Source: Allopusillimonas ginsengisoli
Lineage (GTDB): Bacteria; Pseudomonadota; Gammaproteobacteria; Burkholderiales; Burkholderiaceae_B
NCBI GenBank assembly: GCA_005239165.1
Contig: RAPG01000007.1
Span: 124,001-188,000, forward strand
DNA: 64,000 bases
Direction: 5' to 3'
Positions 16,624-24,416 of this stretch are shown here, in pieces. The notes under the pieces were generated by a model that was not told where the DNA came from, did not search any database, and saw only the letters and a list, made by a program, of their open reading frames with translations. The first letter of the stretch is position 1, and each line of letters opens with the position of its first letter. A program made the position numbers and the translations under genes.

Positions 16624-16769
16624 AGTAAAGCCTCCAGATCTTCGCACTCGATAGCGACACGATGCTCGATATCGGTGCGAGGTAATGGTCGACACGGTCG
16701 CGCACGTAGCTGTAACGCCCGCGACAGCATGACGGGCTGGTCTGAGTAATGGTTTTCGGAAATCAGCAT
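16620..16769 (-). CDS. Small 49-residue ORF coupled to the binding-protein gene
   Basis: The ATG at 16769 lies 24 bp after the flavoprotein stop and has AGGAG three bases upstream, a short spacing. The frame ends in TGA sharing bases with the GTG start of the YnjB-like gene, and the GGAGG of that gene lies inside it. The product starts MLISENHYSDQPVMLSRA, is mixed in charge, has no membrane segment and matches no family I know. The coupling geometry favours translation; whether the peptide is functional is open. Confidence 0.4.
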   Translation of the reverse strand: MLISENHYSDQPVMLSRALQLRARPCRPLPRTDIEHRVAIECEDLEALL

Positions 16770-16792
16770 GCGCTCCTTGCGCTGAAAGTGGC

Positions 16793-18973
16793 TTAGCGGC
16801 GACGCCAGTCGTGGTAACGCTTCATTATTGCAAGAATACGCAGGGGAGCATGTTGGCGTTTCCATTCACCCGCGACGAACTTGTTGGCTTCTGCCATTGT
16901 GGGGTAAATGTGTATGGTGCCAAGGATTTTATTAAGCCCCAGCCCATGTTTCATGGCCAGTACAAACTCTGCCATCAGCTCTGCAGCCTGTGCTCCAACA
17001 ATGGTCACGCCCAGAATGCGGTCTTTGCCGGGAACCGTCAGCACCTTCACGAAGCCAAGAGCGGTATCGTCTGTAATGGCACGATCGAGCTCATCAAGTT
17101 TGTAGCGGGTTACCTCGACAGATATACCTTTGTCGGCCGCTTCTTGTTCATTTAGCCCCAGGCGTGCCACTTCTGGATCCACAAATGTGGCCCATGGGAC
17201 GATGCGGTAATCGACGGGGTAGCGTTTGAACCCGCCGAACAAAGCATTGACGCAGGCATACCAGGCTTGATGAGCGGCCATATGCGTAAACTGGTAAGGC
17301 CCTGCCACGTCGCCAACGGCATAGATGTTGGGGTAGCGCGTTTCGAGGTACTGGTTTACCTGCACGGTGCCGTTTGTTTCTATGCCCAGTTCTTCAAGGC
17401 CATACCCGGTAAGCCTGGCCTTGCGGCCTACGGCGCACAGCAACTGGTCAAATGGCACGCGCTCGATCTGACCGTCTCGTCGCTGAATCAGCAGGTATTT
17501 GCCCGAGTGGTCGTGTAAACATTCCACTGCCTTGGTGTCGGTTCGAATGTCGACACCGTCGGTCTCCAGGCTAGCCTGAACCAAGGCAGCCACCTCGGCG
17601 TCCTCACGTGACAGCAGGCGATGCCCTGCTTCTATCTGTGTCACCTGTGAGCCAAGACGGGCAAATGCCTGTGCCAGTTCACAGCCTATGGGGCCACCAC
17701 CCAATACGATCAGGTGAGGTGGCGGTGCATCCAGTTCAGAAAACCGAGCCCAAACGGTATCGCTGGTAACAAAACCAGAGTCTTCTATGCCAGAAATAGA
17801 TGGCACCACGGGTTCGGCACCGGTCGCAATAATAATGCTGCGCGCTGTCAGGTTGCGTGTAGCGCCGTCGGGTAAGGTGATGGACACCGTCCAGGGGTCC
17901 TGAAGCCTGGCGTAGCCGTCAATGACGTCCACACCCAGCGCGTTATAGCGTTCTGGGCTGTCATGAGGCGCGATGCGGGCGACTGCCTGCTGCACCCGCT
18001 GCATCACAGCCTTGAATGACACCGTTGCTGCGGGTTCGGACAGCAGGCCTGTTGCAGCGGCTCGGTTGATCTGATGCGCTGTTTTTGCCGCCTGAATTAG
18101 CGTTTTGCTGGGTACGCAGCCATAGTTCAGGCAGTCACCACCCATTTTGTGGGATTCAATGAGTGTGACGCGCGCCTTGACTGTTGCGGCGATGTACGCC
18201 GAAACCAGCCCTCCCGACCCGCCGCCAATAACAATAAGATTGCAGTCGAATTTTTTTGGCTTGTGCCAGGGTTTATAGGCTTTTCGCGGTGCGAGACGTC
18301 GGACCACGAACCGGGCAATAAGCGGAAACAGCGCGAGCAAAGAAAACGAAATCAATAGTGTCGGTGAGTACACTTCAGACAGACTTTGGATGCCTGCCAG
18401 TTGCGTGCCGGCATTCACATAAAGTATGGTTGCGGGCAACATTCCGAGCTGACTTACCCAGTAATACGTGCGGGCAGGCAAATTGGTGAGTCCCATCACC
18501 AAATTAATGACGAAGAACGGAAACACCGGCAGCAGCCGTAAACCGAATAAGTAGGCCGCACCATCCCTTTCCACGCCTTCATTGATCGCCTTGAGCCGGC
18601 TTGCAAATCTTGACTGTATGGTGTCTCGCAGCACGTAGCGGGCTACAAGCATGGCAACGAGCGCACCCAGGGTTGACGCGAACGAAACAATCAGCGTGCC
18701 TGCGACCACCCCGAATACAGCGCCCGCCGCGAGCGTGAGTATGGTCGCGCCGGGTACTGACAGCCCAGTTACCACTACGTACACGGCGAAAAATCCTGCA
18801 GTCAGCATCCATGGAGAATCGTGACGCAACTGTGCAAGATAGTGCTGGCTGTTCTTGAGTGTTTCCAGTGTCAGGGCACGATGCAGGCCGGTCGCAAAAA
18901 ATGCGACGATGCACGTCACCAGCCCGACTACGATGAGAACTCTAAGCAGCAGGCGGGAATGGGGGCTACTCAT
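16793..18973 (-). CDS. VTT/DedA-type membrane domain fused to mercuric-reductase-like flavoprotein
   Basis: This 726-residue protein has two parts. Residues 1-230 are a TVP38/TMEM64 (VTT) membrane domain with about six hydrophobic helices and the motif VFGVVAGTLIVSFASTLGA. From about residue 243 a pyridine nucleotide-disulfide oxidoreductase begins: FAD motif LIVIGGGSGGLVSAY, redox disulfide GGDCLNYGCVPSK, NAD(P)H-binding VLGGGPIGCELAQAFARLGS and FAD motif YAVGDVAGP. The tail has HIYPTMAEAN where lipoamide dehydrogenases have HAHPT..E, so the usual catalytic His is Tyr. The MerA metal-binding domain and C-terminal Cys pair are absent. It overlaps the next upstream gene by 8 bp. It probably moves electrons to an unknown disulfide or metalloid substrate at the membrane. 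Confidence 0.93.
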   Translation of the reverse strand: MSSPHSRLLLRVLIVVGLVTCIVAFFATGLHRALTLETLKNSQHYLAQLRHDSPWMLTAGFFAVYVVVTGLSVPGATILTLAAGAVFGVVAGTLIVSFASTLGALVAMLVARYVLRDTIQSRFASRLKAINEGVERDGAAYLFGLRLLPVFPFFVINLVMGLTNLPARTYYWVSQLGMLPATILYVNAGTQLAGIQSLSEVYSPTLLISFSLLALFPLIARFVVRRLAPRKAYKPWHKPKKFDCNLIVIGGGSGGLVSAYIAATVKARVTLIESHKMGGDCLNYGCVPSKTLIQAAKTAHQINRAAATGLLSEPAATVSFKAVMQRVQQAVARIAPHDSPERYNALGVDVIDGYARLQDPWTVSITLPDGATRNLTARSIIIATGAEPVVPSISGIEDSGFVTSDTVWARFSELDAPPPHLIVLGGGPIGCELAQAFARLGSQVTQIEAGHRLLSREDAEVAALVQASLETDGVDIRTDTKAVECLHDHSGKYLLIQRRDGQIERVPFDQLLCAVGRKARLTGYGLEELGIETNGTVQVNQYLETRYPNIYAVGDVAGPYQFTHMAAHQAWYACVNALFGGFKRYPVDYRIVPWATFVDPEVARLGLNEQEAADKGISVEVTRYKLDELDRAITDDTALGFVKVLTVPGKDRILGVTIVGAQAAELMAEFVLAMKHGLGLNKILGTIHIYPTMAEANKFVAGEWKRQHAPLRILAIMKRYHDWRRR

Positions 18974-20111
18974 GAAAAGAAGACTGTTGGTTGGATGCAG
19001 GGTGGGGGAAACGCTTCATATAACGAGTGTCTATGTACTGCTTCCAGAGGTAAGCCCATGCGCCACTGGCCCACAGTGGGCCCCAGCTCAGCATGGCCCG
19101 CTTTGCGGGCAAGGTAATAAGGTAAAGCGTGCGCTTTTGAGGTTTCCAGGCTTTTAGTGGGCGGGAGCCCATGGTGTCATACAGGCTTTCTGTCAGCGCC
19201 TGACCAGCACGCACGGCGTAAACCCCTGACTTGCCCGGTTGGTCTGGGTGTGCGCTGACATCTCCGGCCGCAAAGACAAAGTCGTGTGACACACTGCGCA
19301 GGTACCTGTCGACACGCACATAACCCGCGTTGTCGGTTGCCAGGCCCGAATCGGCCAGCCAGGGCGAGGGGGATGCACCAGCGGCCAGTGCACAGAAGTT
19401 CGCAGGCAGGCGAGTGCCACCGTCTAATTGGGCAAAGCCTTCAGATACGCTGATTACGCGACGTGCCGGGATATAGTCGATTTTATGGCGACGAAGCAGG
19501 CTGACCATGCTTTTACGCAGCTTGGTTGGGAAGCCTCCTGAGAGCGGTCTCTCATCACTGCCCACAAGCGTGGTTGAAACCTTGCTCAGCCCCGCGCCGT
19601 CCAGTCGGTCGCGCATGGCCAGCACCAGTTCGGTGCCTCCAGCACCAGCGCCTGCCACCAACACCGACAAATCTGCGGATGCCGCAGCAGCACGGGCAAC
19701 AAAGGCTTCCCACGCGTCATAAAAATACTCTGAAGGTTTAATGGGGACGAAGGTGGAATGCTCGCCGAGCTCAATGGATAGTTGTGGGCCTGAGCCAGTG
19801 TTCAGGCTGGCCCAAATAAATGGAAACTGTTCGCCGTTTTCGGCAATCGCTGTGCGGTGTTTCAGGTCTAGTTCTGAACATGCCTGTGGAACCCATTCGA
19901 CACCGACCTCGGCACAAAGCCGGGCCAGGTCGATGGAGGCCTGCTGCAACGAGAACCGGCCTGCGATCAACCCCGGCAGCATGCCTGTGTAGACCTGTCG
20001 CGGGCTGGGCGACATCAGCGTGATACGTACATCGTGGACCGGGCGCCGGCGCAATTGATCCAGTACTTCAAGATGTGCGTGACCACCGCCTATTAATAGT
20101 AGACGTTTCAT
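18966..20111 (-). CDS. FAD-dependent oxidoreductase related to the N-terminal extension of SelD
   Basis: The 381-residue protein begins RLLLIGGGHAHLEVLDQLRR and has VYTGMLPGLIAGRFSLQQASIDL, the signature of the NADH-dehydrogenase-II-like family that is often fused to the N-terminus of selenide water dikinase. Further motifs are LVAGAGAGGTELVLAM (second nucleotide site) and VFAAGDVSAHPDQPGKSGVYAVRAGQAL (FAD-binding). No SelD domain follows: the protein stops after about 380 residues. It overlaps its neighbours on both sides (ATGA with the DUF2064 gene, 8 bp with the VTT fusion), so it is part of a coupled operon. The electron acceptor is unknown. Confidence 0.88.
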   Translation of the reverse strand: MKRLLLIGGGHAHLEVLDQLRRRPVHDVRITLMSPSPRQVYTGMLPGLIAGRFSLQQASIDLARLCAEVGVEWVPQACSELDLKHRTAIAENGEQFPFIWASLNTGSGPQLSIELGEHSTFVPIKPSEYFYDAWEAFVARAAAASADLSVLVAGAGAGGTELVLAMRDRLDGAGLSKVSTTLVGSDERPLSGGFPTKLRKSMVSLLRRHKIDYIPARRVISVSEGFAQLDGGTRLPANFCALAAGASPSPWLADSGLATDNAGYVRVDRYLRSVSHDFVFAAGDVSAHPDQPGKSGVYAVRAGQALTESLYDTMGSRPLKAWKPQKRTLYLITLPAKRAMLSWGPLWASGAWAYLWKQYIDTRYMKRFPHPASNQQSSFHE

Positions 20112-20752
20112 GTGAAGGCATTATCCACAGTGATTTCCGCCAACAACTTCGCGGCCAGAACGGGAAACGCTTCCCGCAGTTTGATCAGGTCTTCAGGACG
20201 ATCCACATCCCATAGTGGCTCGTACTCAATAGCCTGCAGATCTAGTTTTCGAATTGTTGTGCGCGTCTGGGCTAGCACCTCGGCGCTGCCCCAGGTAATG
20301 TTCTGGAAAATTTCGGGCCGAGGCTGGCGCAGACCTATCAGTACATAGCCGCCATCGAGTGCGGGCGTTAGCACAAGCTGCGCCCCGGCCTTGAGATCAT
20401 CGGCGGCCCGGCGCAGATGTTGGGCGGTGATGCCCGGGCAATCTGTGCCAATAATAAGTTGCGGCGACGCTTGCTCGCACGCATAGGCCATGCGCTGGCC
20501 CAGATTTTGTCCCTGCTGAACGGTAAGTGCAAAACCGTGTTGACGGCATTGCTCGATGATGTGCGGGTCGGTTACCTGCGGCCAGGTCCAGAGTGTTACC
20601 GCCTCAAGGCCAGCTTCGTGTGCAAGGGTTAGCGTACGTTCAATCATACGGGCGTGCAGGCGCGCGGCCGCATCCAGCCCAATCGCGGGTGCCAGCCGTG
20701 TCTTGACGTGCCCCGATATCGGTGCTTTTGCGAAAATGCCCAGGTTGATCAT
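20108..20752 (-). CDS. DUF2064 glycosyltransferase-like protein (selenodomain-associated transferase 1)
   Basis: The 214-residue protein opens INLGIFAKAPISGHVKTRLAPAIG, the nucleotidyl/glycosyl-transferase start of the TIGR04282/DUF2064 family, and continues with QGQNLGQRMAYA, LIIGTDCPGITAQHL (metal-binding DCP) and TPALDGGYVLIGL. It is the first gene of the minus-strand operon. The ATG at 20752 fits the family start; an open frame reaching 20902 adds 50 unrelated residues. Together with the TIGR04283-like gene at 12267 it marks the set seen near radical SAM selenodomain (ArsS-type) proteins, whose known role is arsenosugar synthesis. No such radical SAM gene is in this window. Confidence 0.88.
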   Translation of the reverse strand: MINLGIFAKAPISGHVKTRLAPAIGLDAAARLHARMIERTLTLAHEAGLEAVTLWTWPQVTDPHIIEQCRQHGFALTVQQGQNLGQRMAYACEQASPQLIIGTDCPGITAQHLRRAADDLKAGAQLVLTPALDGGYVLIGLRQPRPEIFQNITWGSAEVLAQTRTTIRKLDLQAIEYEPLWDVDRPEDLIKLREAFPVLAAKLLAEITVDNAFT

Positions 20753-20834
20753 GGTCTCGTCATTTGTTGTGCTTGCGCCATGTGTGAATTCCAGTTGTTG
20801 GCGGTGACGTGTGCGACACCACTGAGCGTGACGA

Positions 20835-20870
20835 ATATCGCGAGATATCCCGCCGATAACGCTAGCGTTA
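20835..20870. promoter_or_regulatory. Two adjacent palindromes upstream of the DUF2064 operon
   Basis: ATATC and GATAT frame a 4-base centre (20835-20848), and eight bases later TAACGCTAGCGTTA is a perfect 14-bp palindrome (20857-20870). They lie 83-118 bp upstream of the DUF2064 start and before the SulP remnant. They could be operators of the minus-strand operon. The regulator is unknown. Confidence 0.35.
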
Positions 20871-20975
20871 ACGATACATGATACGGGCATTGTCGGGGGC
20901 ACTAACGAACTCTGCAGTGCTCGCAGCGCCCCAAAAGTGCACGGTGCTCGCTATGCCCGTGATACCCAATAATTT

Positions 20976-21264
20976 GCTATTGCTGCAATTGCGGGTGTTG
21001 ATCCCAAGATCGGGCTTTACGCTGCATTCAGCATGGCCGCAGTCATTACTTTGCTGGGGGTCGGCCAGGAATCATCTCTGCTTCTACCGGTGCCAGGGCG
21101 CTGGTGATGGTCATGCTGGTGAAAGAATGTGGGTAACAACAGGGTTTATGGGCGATTGGGTTGCCCGCATGCCCATGGCTGCGCTGGTCGCGGTCATGAT
21201 CATGGAATCCAGTGGCACCTTTATCTGGGCCTCGCTGCACAATCTGCGCGGCACCCAAAAACCT
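20976..21264 (+). pseudogene. Decayed SulP-family anion permease remnant
   Basis: Pieces of a SulP sulfate-permease-type protein survive in different frames. From 20976 one frame reads AIAAIAGVDPKIGLYAAFSM and then AAVITLLG. At the run of five G at 21056-21060 the frame shifts and continues GRPGIISASTGARALVMVML up to a TAA near 21136. From about 21166 another frame reads RMPMAALVAVMIMESSGTFI and on to SLHNLRG, a motif that in intact SulP proteins lies some 200 residues further on. There is therefore a frameshift, a stop and a large internal deletion. The 486-bp open frame spanning 20878-21363 is a mixture and not a real gene. Confidence 0.75.
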
Positions 21265-21455
21265 CCAGCGTCGACACCGATGAGGCCAGTGCCCGTTATT
21301 GAGTCGGACTTTGTCGTTCACGCCTTGGAGCGGTGCAGGGGCGCACCAGATTGGCCGGCGTAGCCTCATCGTGGTGCACGACACTGACGTATCGCTGCAG
21401 CATATCTGCAGCCATCTGCATGGCGCAGCATTGATGTGCTGCCCAGTTCTGGAGT

Positions 21456-21470
21456 TGGCATGACTATTGC
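21456..21470 (+). promoter_or_regulatory. Sigma-54 promoter candidate for urtA
   Basis: TGGCATGACTATTGC matches the -24/-12 consensus TGGCAC-N5-TTGC with correct GG-to-GC spacing and one mismatch (T for C in the -24 box). It lies 38 bp before the urtA ATG, so a transcript would start near 21482 and carry the AGGAGCC ribosome site at 21501-21507. A TGGTGCA half-site like those bound by NtrC lies at 21372-21378, but its second half is not clear. Nitrogen control through RpoN and NtrC is common for urea uptake. Confidence 0.65.
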
Positions 21471-21507
21471 GTAAGCATCTAGGCACACCTACCTTTATCC
21501 AGGAGCC

Positions 21508-22761
21508 ATGATGAAACGCAGAACAGCACTGAAACACCTCACCGCCGCAACCTTGTTCGCTTTGGCGGGAGTGAGCCTGAACAGCTATGCGGCCGACACC
21601 ATCAAGGTCGGTATCCTTCATTCTTTGTCGGGGACGATGGCGATCTCCGAAACATCGCTCAAAGACGTCGCCCTGATGACCATTGCAGAGATCAATGCCA
21701 ATGGCGGGGTGCTCGGAAAACAGCTGGAGCCCGTGGTTGTAGACCCCGCATCCAATTGGCCGCTTTTCGCTGAAAAGGCGCGTCAGCTGCTAAGTCAGGA
21801 CAAAGTCGCTGCGGTATTTGGGTGTTGGACCTCTGTGTCCAGAAAGTCTGTGCTGCCCGTATTCAAGGAACTGAACGGTTTGCTGTTCTACCCTGTTCAG
21901 TACGAGGGTGAGGAAATGGAACACAACGTTTTCTACACCGGCGCGGCACCCAATCAACAAGCCATTCCCGCTGTTGAGTACCTGATGAGTGAGGATGGTG
22001 GTGGCGCCAAACGCTTTGTGTTGCTGGGTACAGACTATGTCTATCCTCGAACCACCAACAAGATCTTGCGCGCCTTTCTGCACAGTAAAGGCGTGAAGGA
22101 CAGCGATATTCAGGAGATTTACACGCCATTCGGCCATGCCGATTACCAGACCATTGTGGCGGGTATCAAGCAGTTTGCGGCAGGCGGCAAGACCGCTGTC
22201 ATCTCCACGATCAATGGGGATTCCAACGTTCCCTTTTATAAAGAGTTGGGCAATGCGAATCTGAAAGCCACCGATATCCCCGTCGTGGCATTCTCCGTCG
22301 GTGAGGAAGAGCTGCGCGGTGTGGACACTGCGCCACTGGTGGGTCATCTGGCCTCCTGGAACTATTTTGAATCGATCAAAAATCCGGTGAATGCCGAGTT
22401 CATCAAAAAATGGAAGGCCTACGCAAAGGCCAAGGGGCTGGCCAATGCAGATACTGTCGTGACCAATGATCCGATGGAGGCGACCTACATCGGCATCCAC
22501 ATGTGGAAGCAGGCTGTGGAGAAAGTGGGCACCACCGATGTTGAGAAGGTGATCGCCGCCATGGGTGGGCAAACCTTCAAGGCACCGGATGGCTACACCG
22601 TCAAGATGGATGAGAAAAACCATCACCTGCACAAGCCTGTATATATCGGCGAAATCAATGCCGATGGTCAGTTCGATATCGTCTACAAGTCTGCCGGGCT
22701 GATACGTGCGCAACCTTGGAGCCCCTATATCGCGGGCAATAAAGACAAGCAAGGGCTTTGA
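21508..22761 (+). CDS. urtA: Urea ABC transporter substrate-binding protein
   Basis: The 417-residue periplasmic receptor has a signal peptide (HLTAATLFALAGVSLNSYAA) and then DTIKVGILHSLSGTMAISETSLKD, the UrtA start. FGCWTSVSRKSVLPVF and YPVQYEGEEMEHNVFYTGAAPNQQAIPAV are the UrtA-specific ligand regions that separate it from branched-chain amino-acid receptors. ATGs at 21508 and 21511 both follow AGGAG; the second has better spacing. It heads urtABCDE and lies directly ahead of the urease genes, so the substrate is almost certainly urea. Confidence 0.96.
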   Translation: MMKRRTALKHLTAATLFALAGVSLNSYAADTIKVGILHSLSGTMAISETSLKDVALMTIAEINANGGVLGKQLEPVVVDPASNWPLFAEKARQLLSQDKVAAVFGCWTSVSRKSVLPVFKELNGLLFYPVQYEGEEMEHNVFYTGAAPNQQAIPAVEYLMSEDGGGAKRFVLLGTDYVYPRTTNKILRAFLHSKGVKDSDIQEIYTPFGHADYQTIVAGIKQFAAGGKTAVISTINGDSNVPFYKELGNANLKATDIPVVAFSVGEEELRGVDTAPLVGHLASWNYFESIKNPVNAEFIKKWKAYAKAKGLANADTVVTNDPMEATYIGIHMWKQAVEKVGTTDVEKVIAAMGGQTFKAPDGYTVKMDEKNHHLHKPVYIGEINADGQFDIVYKSAGLIRAQPWSPYIAGNKDKQGL

Positions 22762-22781
22762 TTTTGTGGATAGGGGTGACC

Positions 22782-24416
22782 ATGGTGTTGCGTAACGTAT
22801 ATCTGTTCGGCGTTCAAGCGCTGCTTGCCCTTTGCTTGCTCACGGCAGTCATCATGGCACCCACCGCACACGCGCAGGGCATTGATCCAGCCCTGCTCGC
22901 TGTGTTGGCGCAAGGGGATACATCGGCCAGGCTGGACGCCTTTACATTGTTGGGGCGCGAGCCTGGCGTCATGGCGCCTGCGGTGCTTGAGGCGATGCGT
23001 GAGGGCAGGCTATACAGTGCGCCCGATGGCCATGTGTATATCCTGACCAGGGATGGCAAGGCGCTTGATCCGGCCGCGGGGCTGGCTGCAGTATTGCCTG
23101 CTGACGCAAGTCGGTTGACGATTAACAACCGTTTGCGGCGTGCGCTGGATGGGGCGCTGGCTATGTCGGGCTTGCAGTCTGATGATCCCGCTGTTCGTCT
23201 GGCCGCCGCACAGCGCATGCAGCAAGGTGGTGCGGAAAACAGGGCGGCCATCGAAGCGGCACTGGCCAAGGAGGAAGGCGGAGACATACGCGACGCGCTG
23301 CACATTGCGCTGGCGGTCTTGCAGCTAAATAGTGTGAATGCGGCTGATCGGATCGCGGCAGTGAAGGCGCTGGGGGATACTGACAGTGCAGGCTTTCGCC
23401 CGCGTCTTGAAAAGTTGCTGGCGCAAGACAGCAGTGGGCAATACCAAGAGCCGGACGTCGCGGTGCGTGCCGCTGCGGACGTTGCGATCAAAAAAATAGA
23501 CCGACACCTGACCACCATAGAATGGGTGGGCAATGTGTTTTATGGGTTAAGTCTCGGAAGCGTATTGCTGTTGGCTTCCCTGGGGCTGGCAATTACCTTT
23601 GGTTTGATGGGCGTCATCAACATGGCCCATGGTGAACTGCTGATGATAGGCGCTTATGTCACCTATCTGATGCAGCTCTTTTTTCGTGCCTATTTGCCAA
23701 ATTCCATGGGCTGGTATGTGGTCGCCGCGCTGCCGGCGGCCTTTCTGGCGGCAGCGGTCGTCGGCATGGCACTGGAGCGCACCGTGATTCGCTGGCTCTA
23801 TGGACGTCCACTGGAAACGCTGCTGGCCACATGGGGCATCAGCCTGATGCTCATACAGGGCGCGCGCTCGATATTCGGTGCACAGAATGTCGAAGTGGCC
23901 AATCCAGCGTGGATGTCAGGCGGTCTGACGGTATTAGGCGATCTGGTGCTCAGCTACAACCGTATCGTTATTGTCGTGTTTTCAATTCTGGTCGTGGCTT
24001 TCGTCTGGTTGCTGTTGAACCATACGAGGCTGGGATTGTTCATGCGCGCCATTACGCAGAATCGCCGCATGGCCGATTGTGTAGGCGTACCCACTGGACG
24101 CATTGATATGCTCGCTTTCGGTCTCGGTTCGGGCATTGCGGGTTTGGGTGGTGTTGCTCTGTCGCAGTTGGGCAATGTGGGCCCCGATCTGGGGCGTGCC
24201 TATCTCGTTGACTCGTTCATGGTGGTGGTGCTGGGCGGTGTTGGCCAGCTGGCCGGTACGGTGACCGCAGCCGTGGGGCTGGGCGCAGTGAACAAACTGA
24301 TGGAACCCTATACCGGCGCGGTGATCGCCAAAATCACCATCTTTGCGCTCATCGTCCTGTTCATACAGGCCAGACCGCAAGGCCTTTTTGCTCCGCGCGG
24401 AAGGAGTGTTGAATGA
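22782..24416 (+). CDS. urtB: Urea ABC transporter permease UrtB
   Basis: This 544-residue protein has a signal-like start, a periplasmic alpha-helical N-terminal domain of about 230 residues (HEAT-like, with VRLAAAQRMQQGG and AADRIAAVKALGD) and a C-terminal LivH-type permease domain from LGSVLLLASLGLAITFGLMGVINMAHGE to LIVLFIQARPQGLF. The long N-terminal extension is normal for UrtB. The ATG at 22782 follows AGGGGTG; a TTG at 22758 that overlaps urtA is less likely. Its stop overlaps the urtC start (ATGA), so the proteins are made in a coupled way. Confidence 0.95.
   Translation: MVLRNVYLFGVQALLALCLLTAVIMAPTAHAQGIDPALLAVLAQGDTSARLDAFTLLGREPGVMAPAVLEAMREGRLYSAPDGHVYILTRDGKALDPAAGLAAVLPADASRLTINNRLRRALDGALAMSGLQSDDPAVRLAAAQRMQQGGAENRAAIEAALAKEEGGDIRDALHIALAVLQLNSVNAADRIAAVKALGDTDSAGFRPRLEKLLAQDSSGQYQEPDVAVRAAADVAIKKIDRHLTTIEWVGNVFYGLSLGSVLLLASLGLAITFGLMGVINMAHGELLMIGAYVTYLMQLFFRAYLPNSMGWYVVAALPAAFLAAAVVGMALERTVIRWLYGRPLETLLATWGISLMLIQGARSIFGAQNVEVANPAWMSGGLTVLGDLVLSYNRIVIVVFSILVVAFVWLLLNHTRLGLFMRAITQNRRMADCVGVPTGRIDMLAFGLGSGIAGLGGVALSQLGNVGPDLGRAYLVDSFMVVVLGGVGQLAGTVTAAVGLGAVNKLMEPYTGAVIAKITIFALIVLFIQARPQGLFAPRGRSVE

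Noticed and set aside
21333..21348. GGTGC/GCACC inverted repeat as an NtrC enhancer
   Set aside because: The arms have the opposite orientation to the NtrC consensus (GCAC...GTGC), so it was not called.
20878..21363. 161-codon open frame on the plus strand as an intact gene
   Set aside because: Its product contains SulP motifs only in part and the rest of the motifs lie in other frames, so it belongs to a decayed gene.
21790..22752. 320-codon open frame opposite urtA
   Set aside because: Shadow of a conserved gene with GC-biased third positions; no family match.
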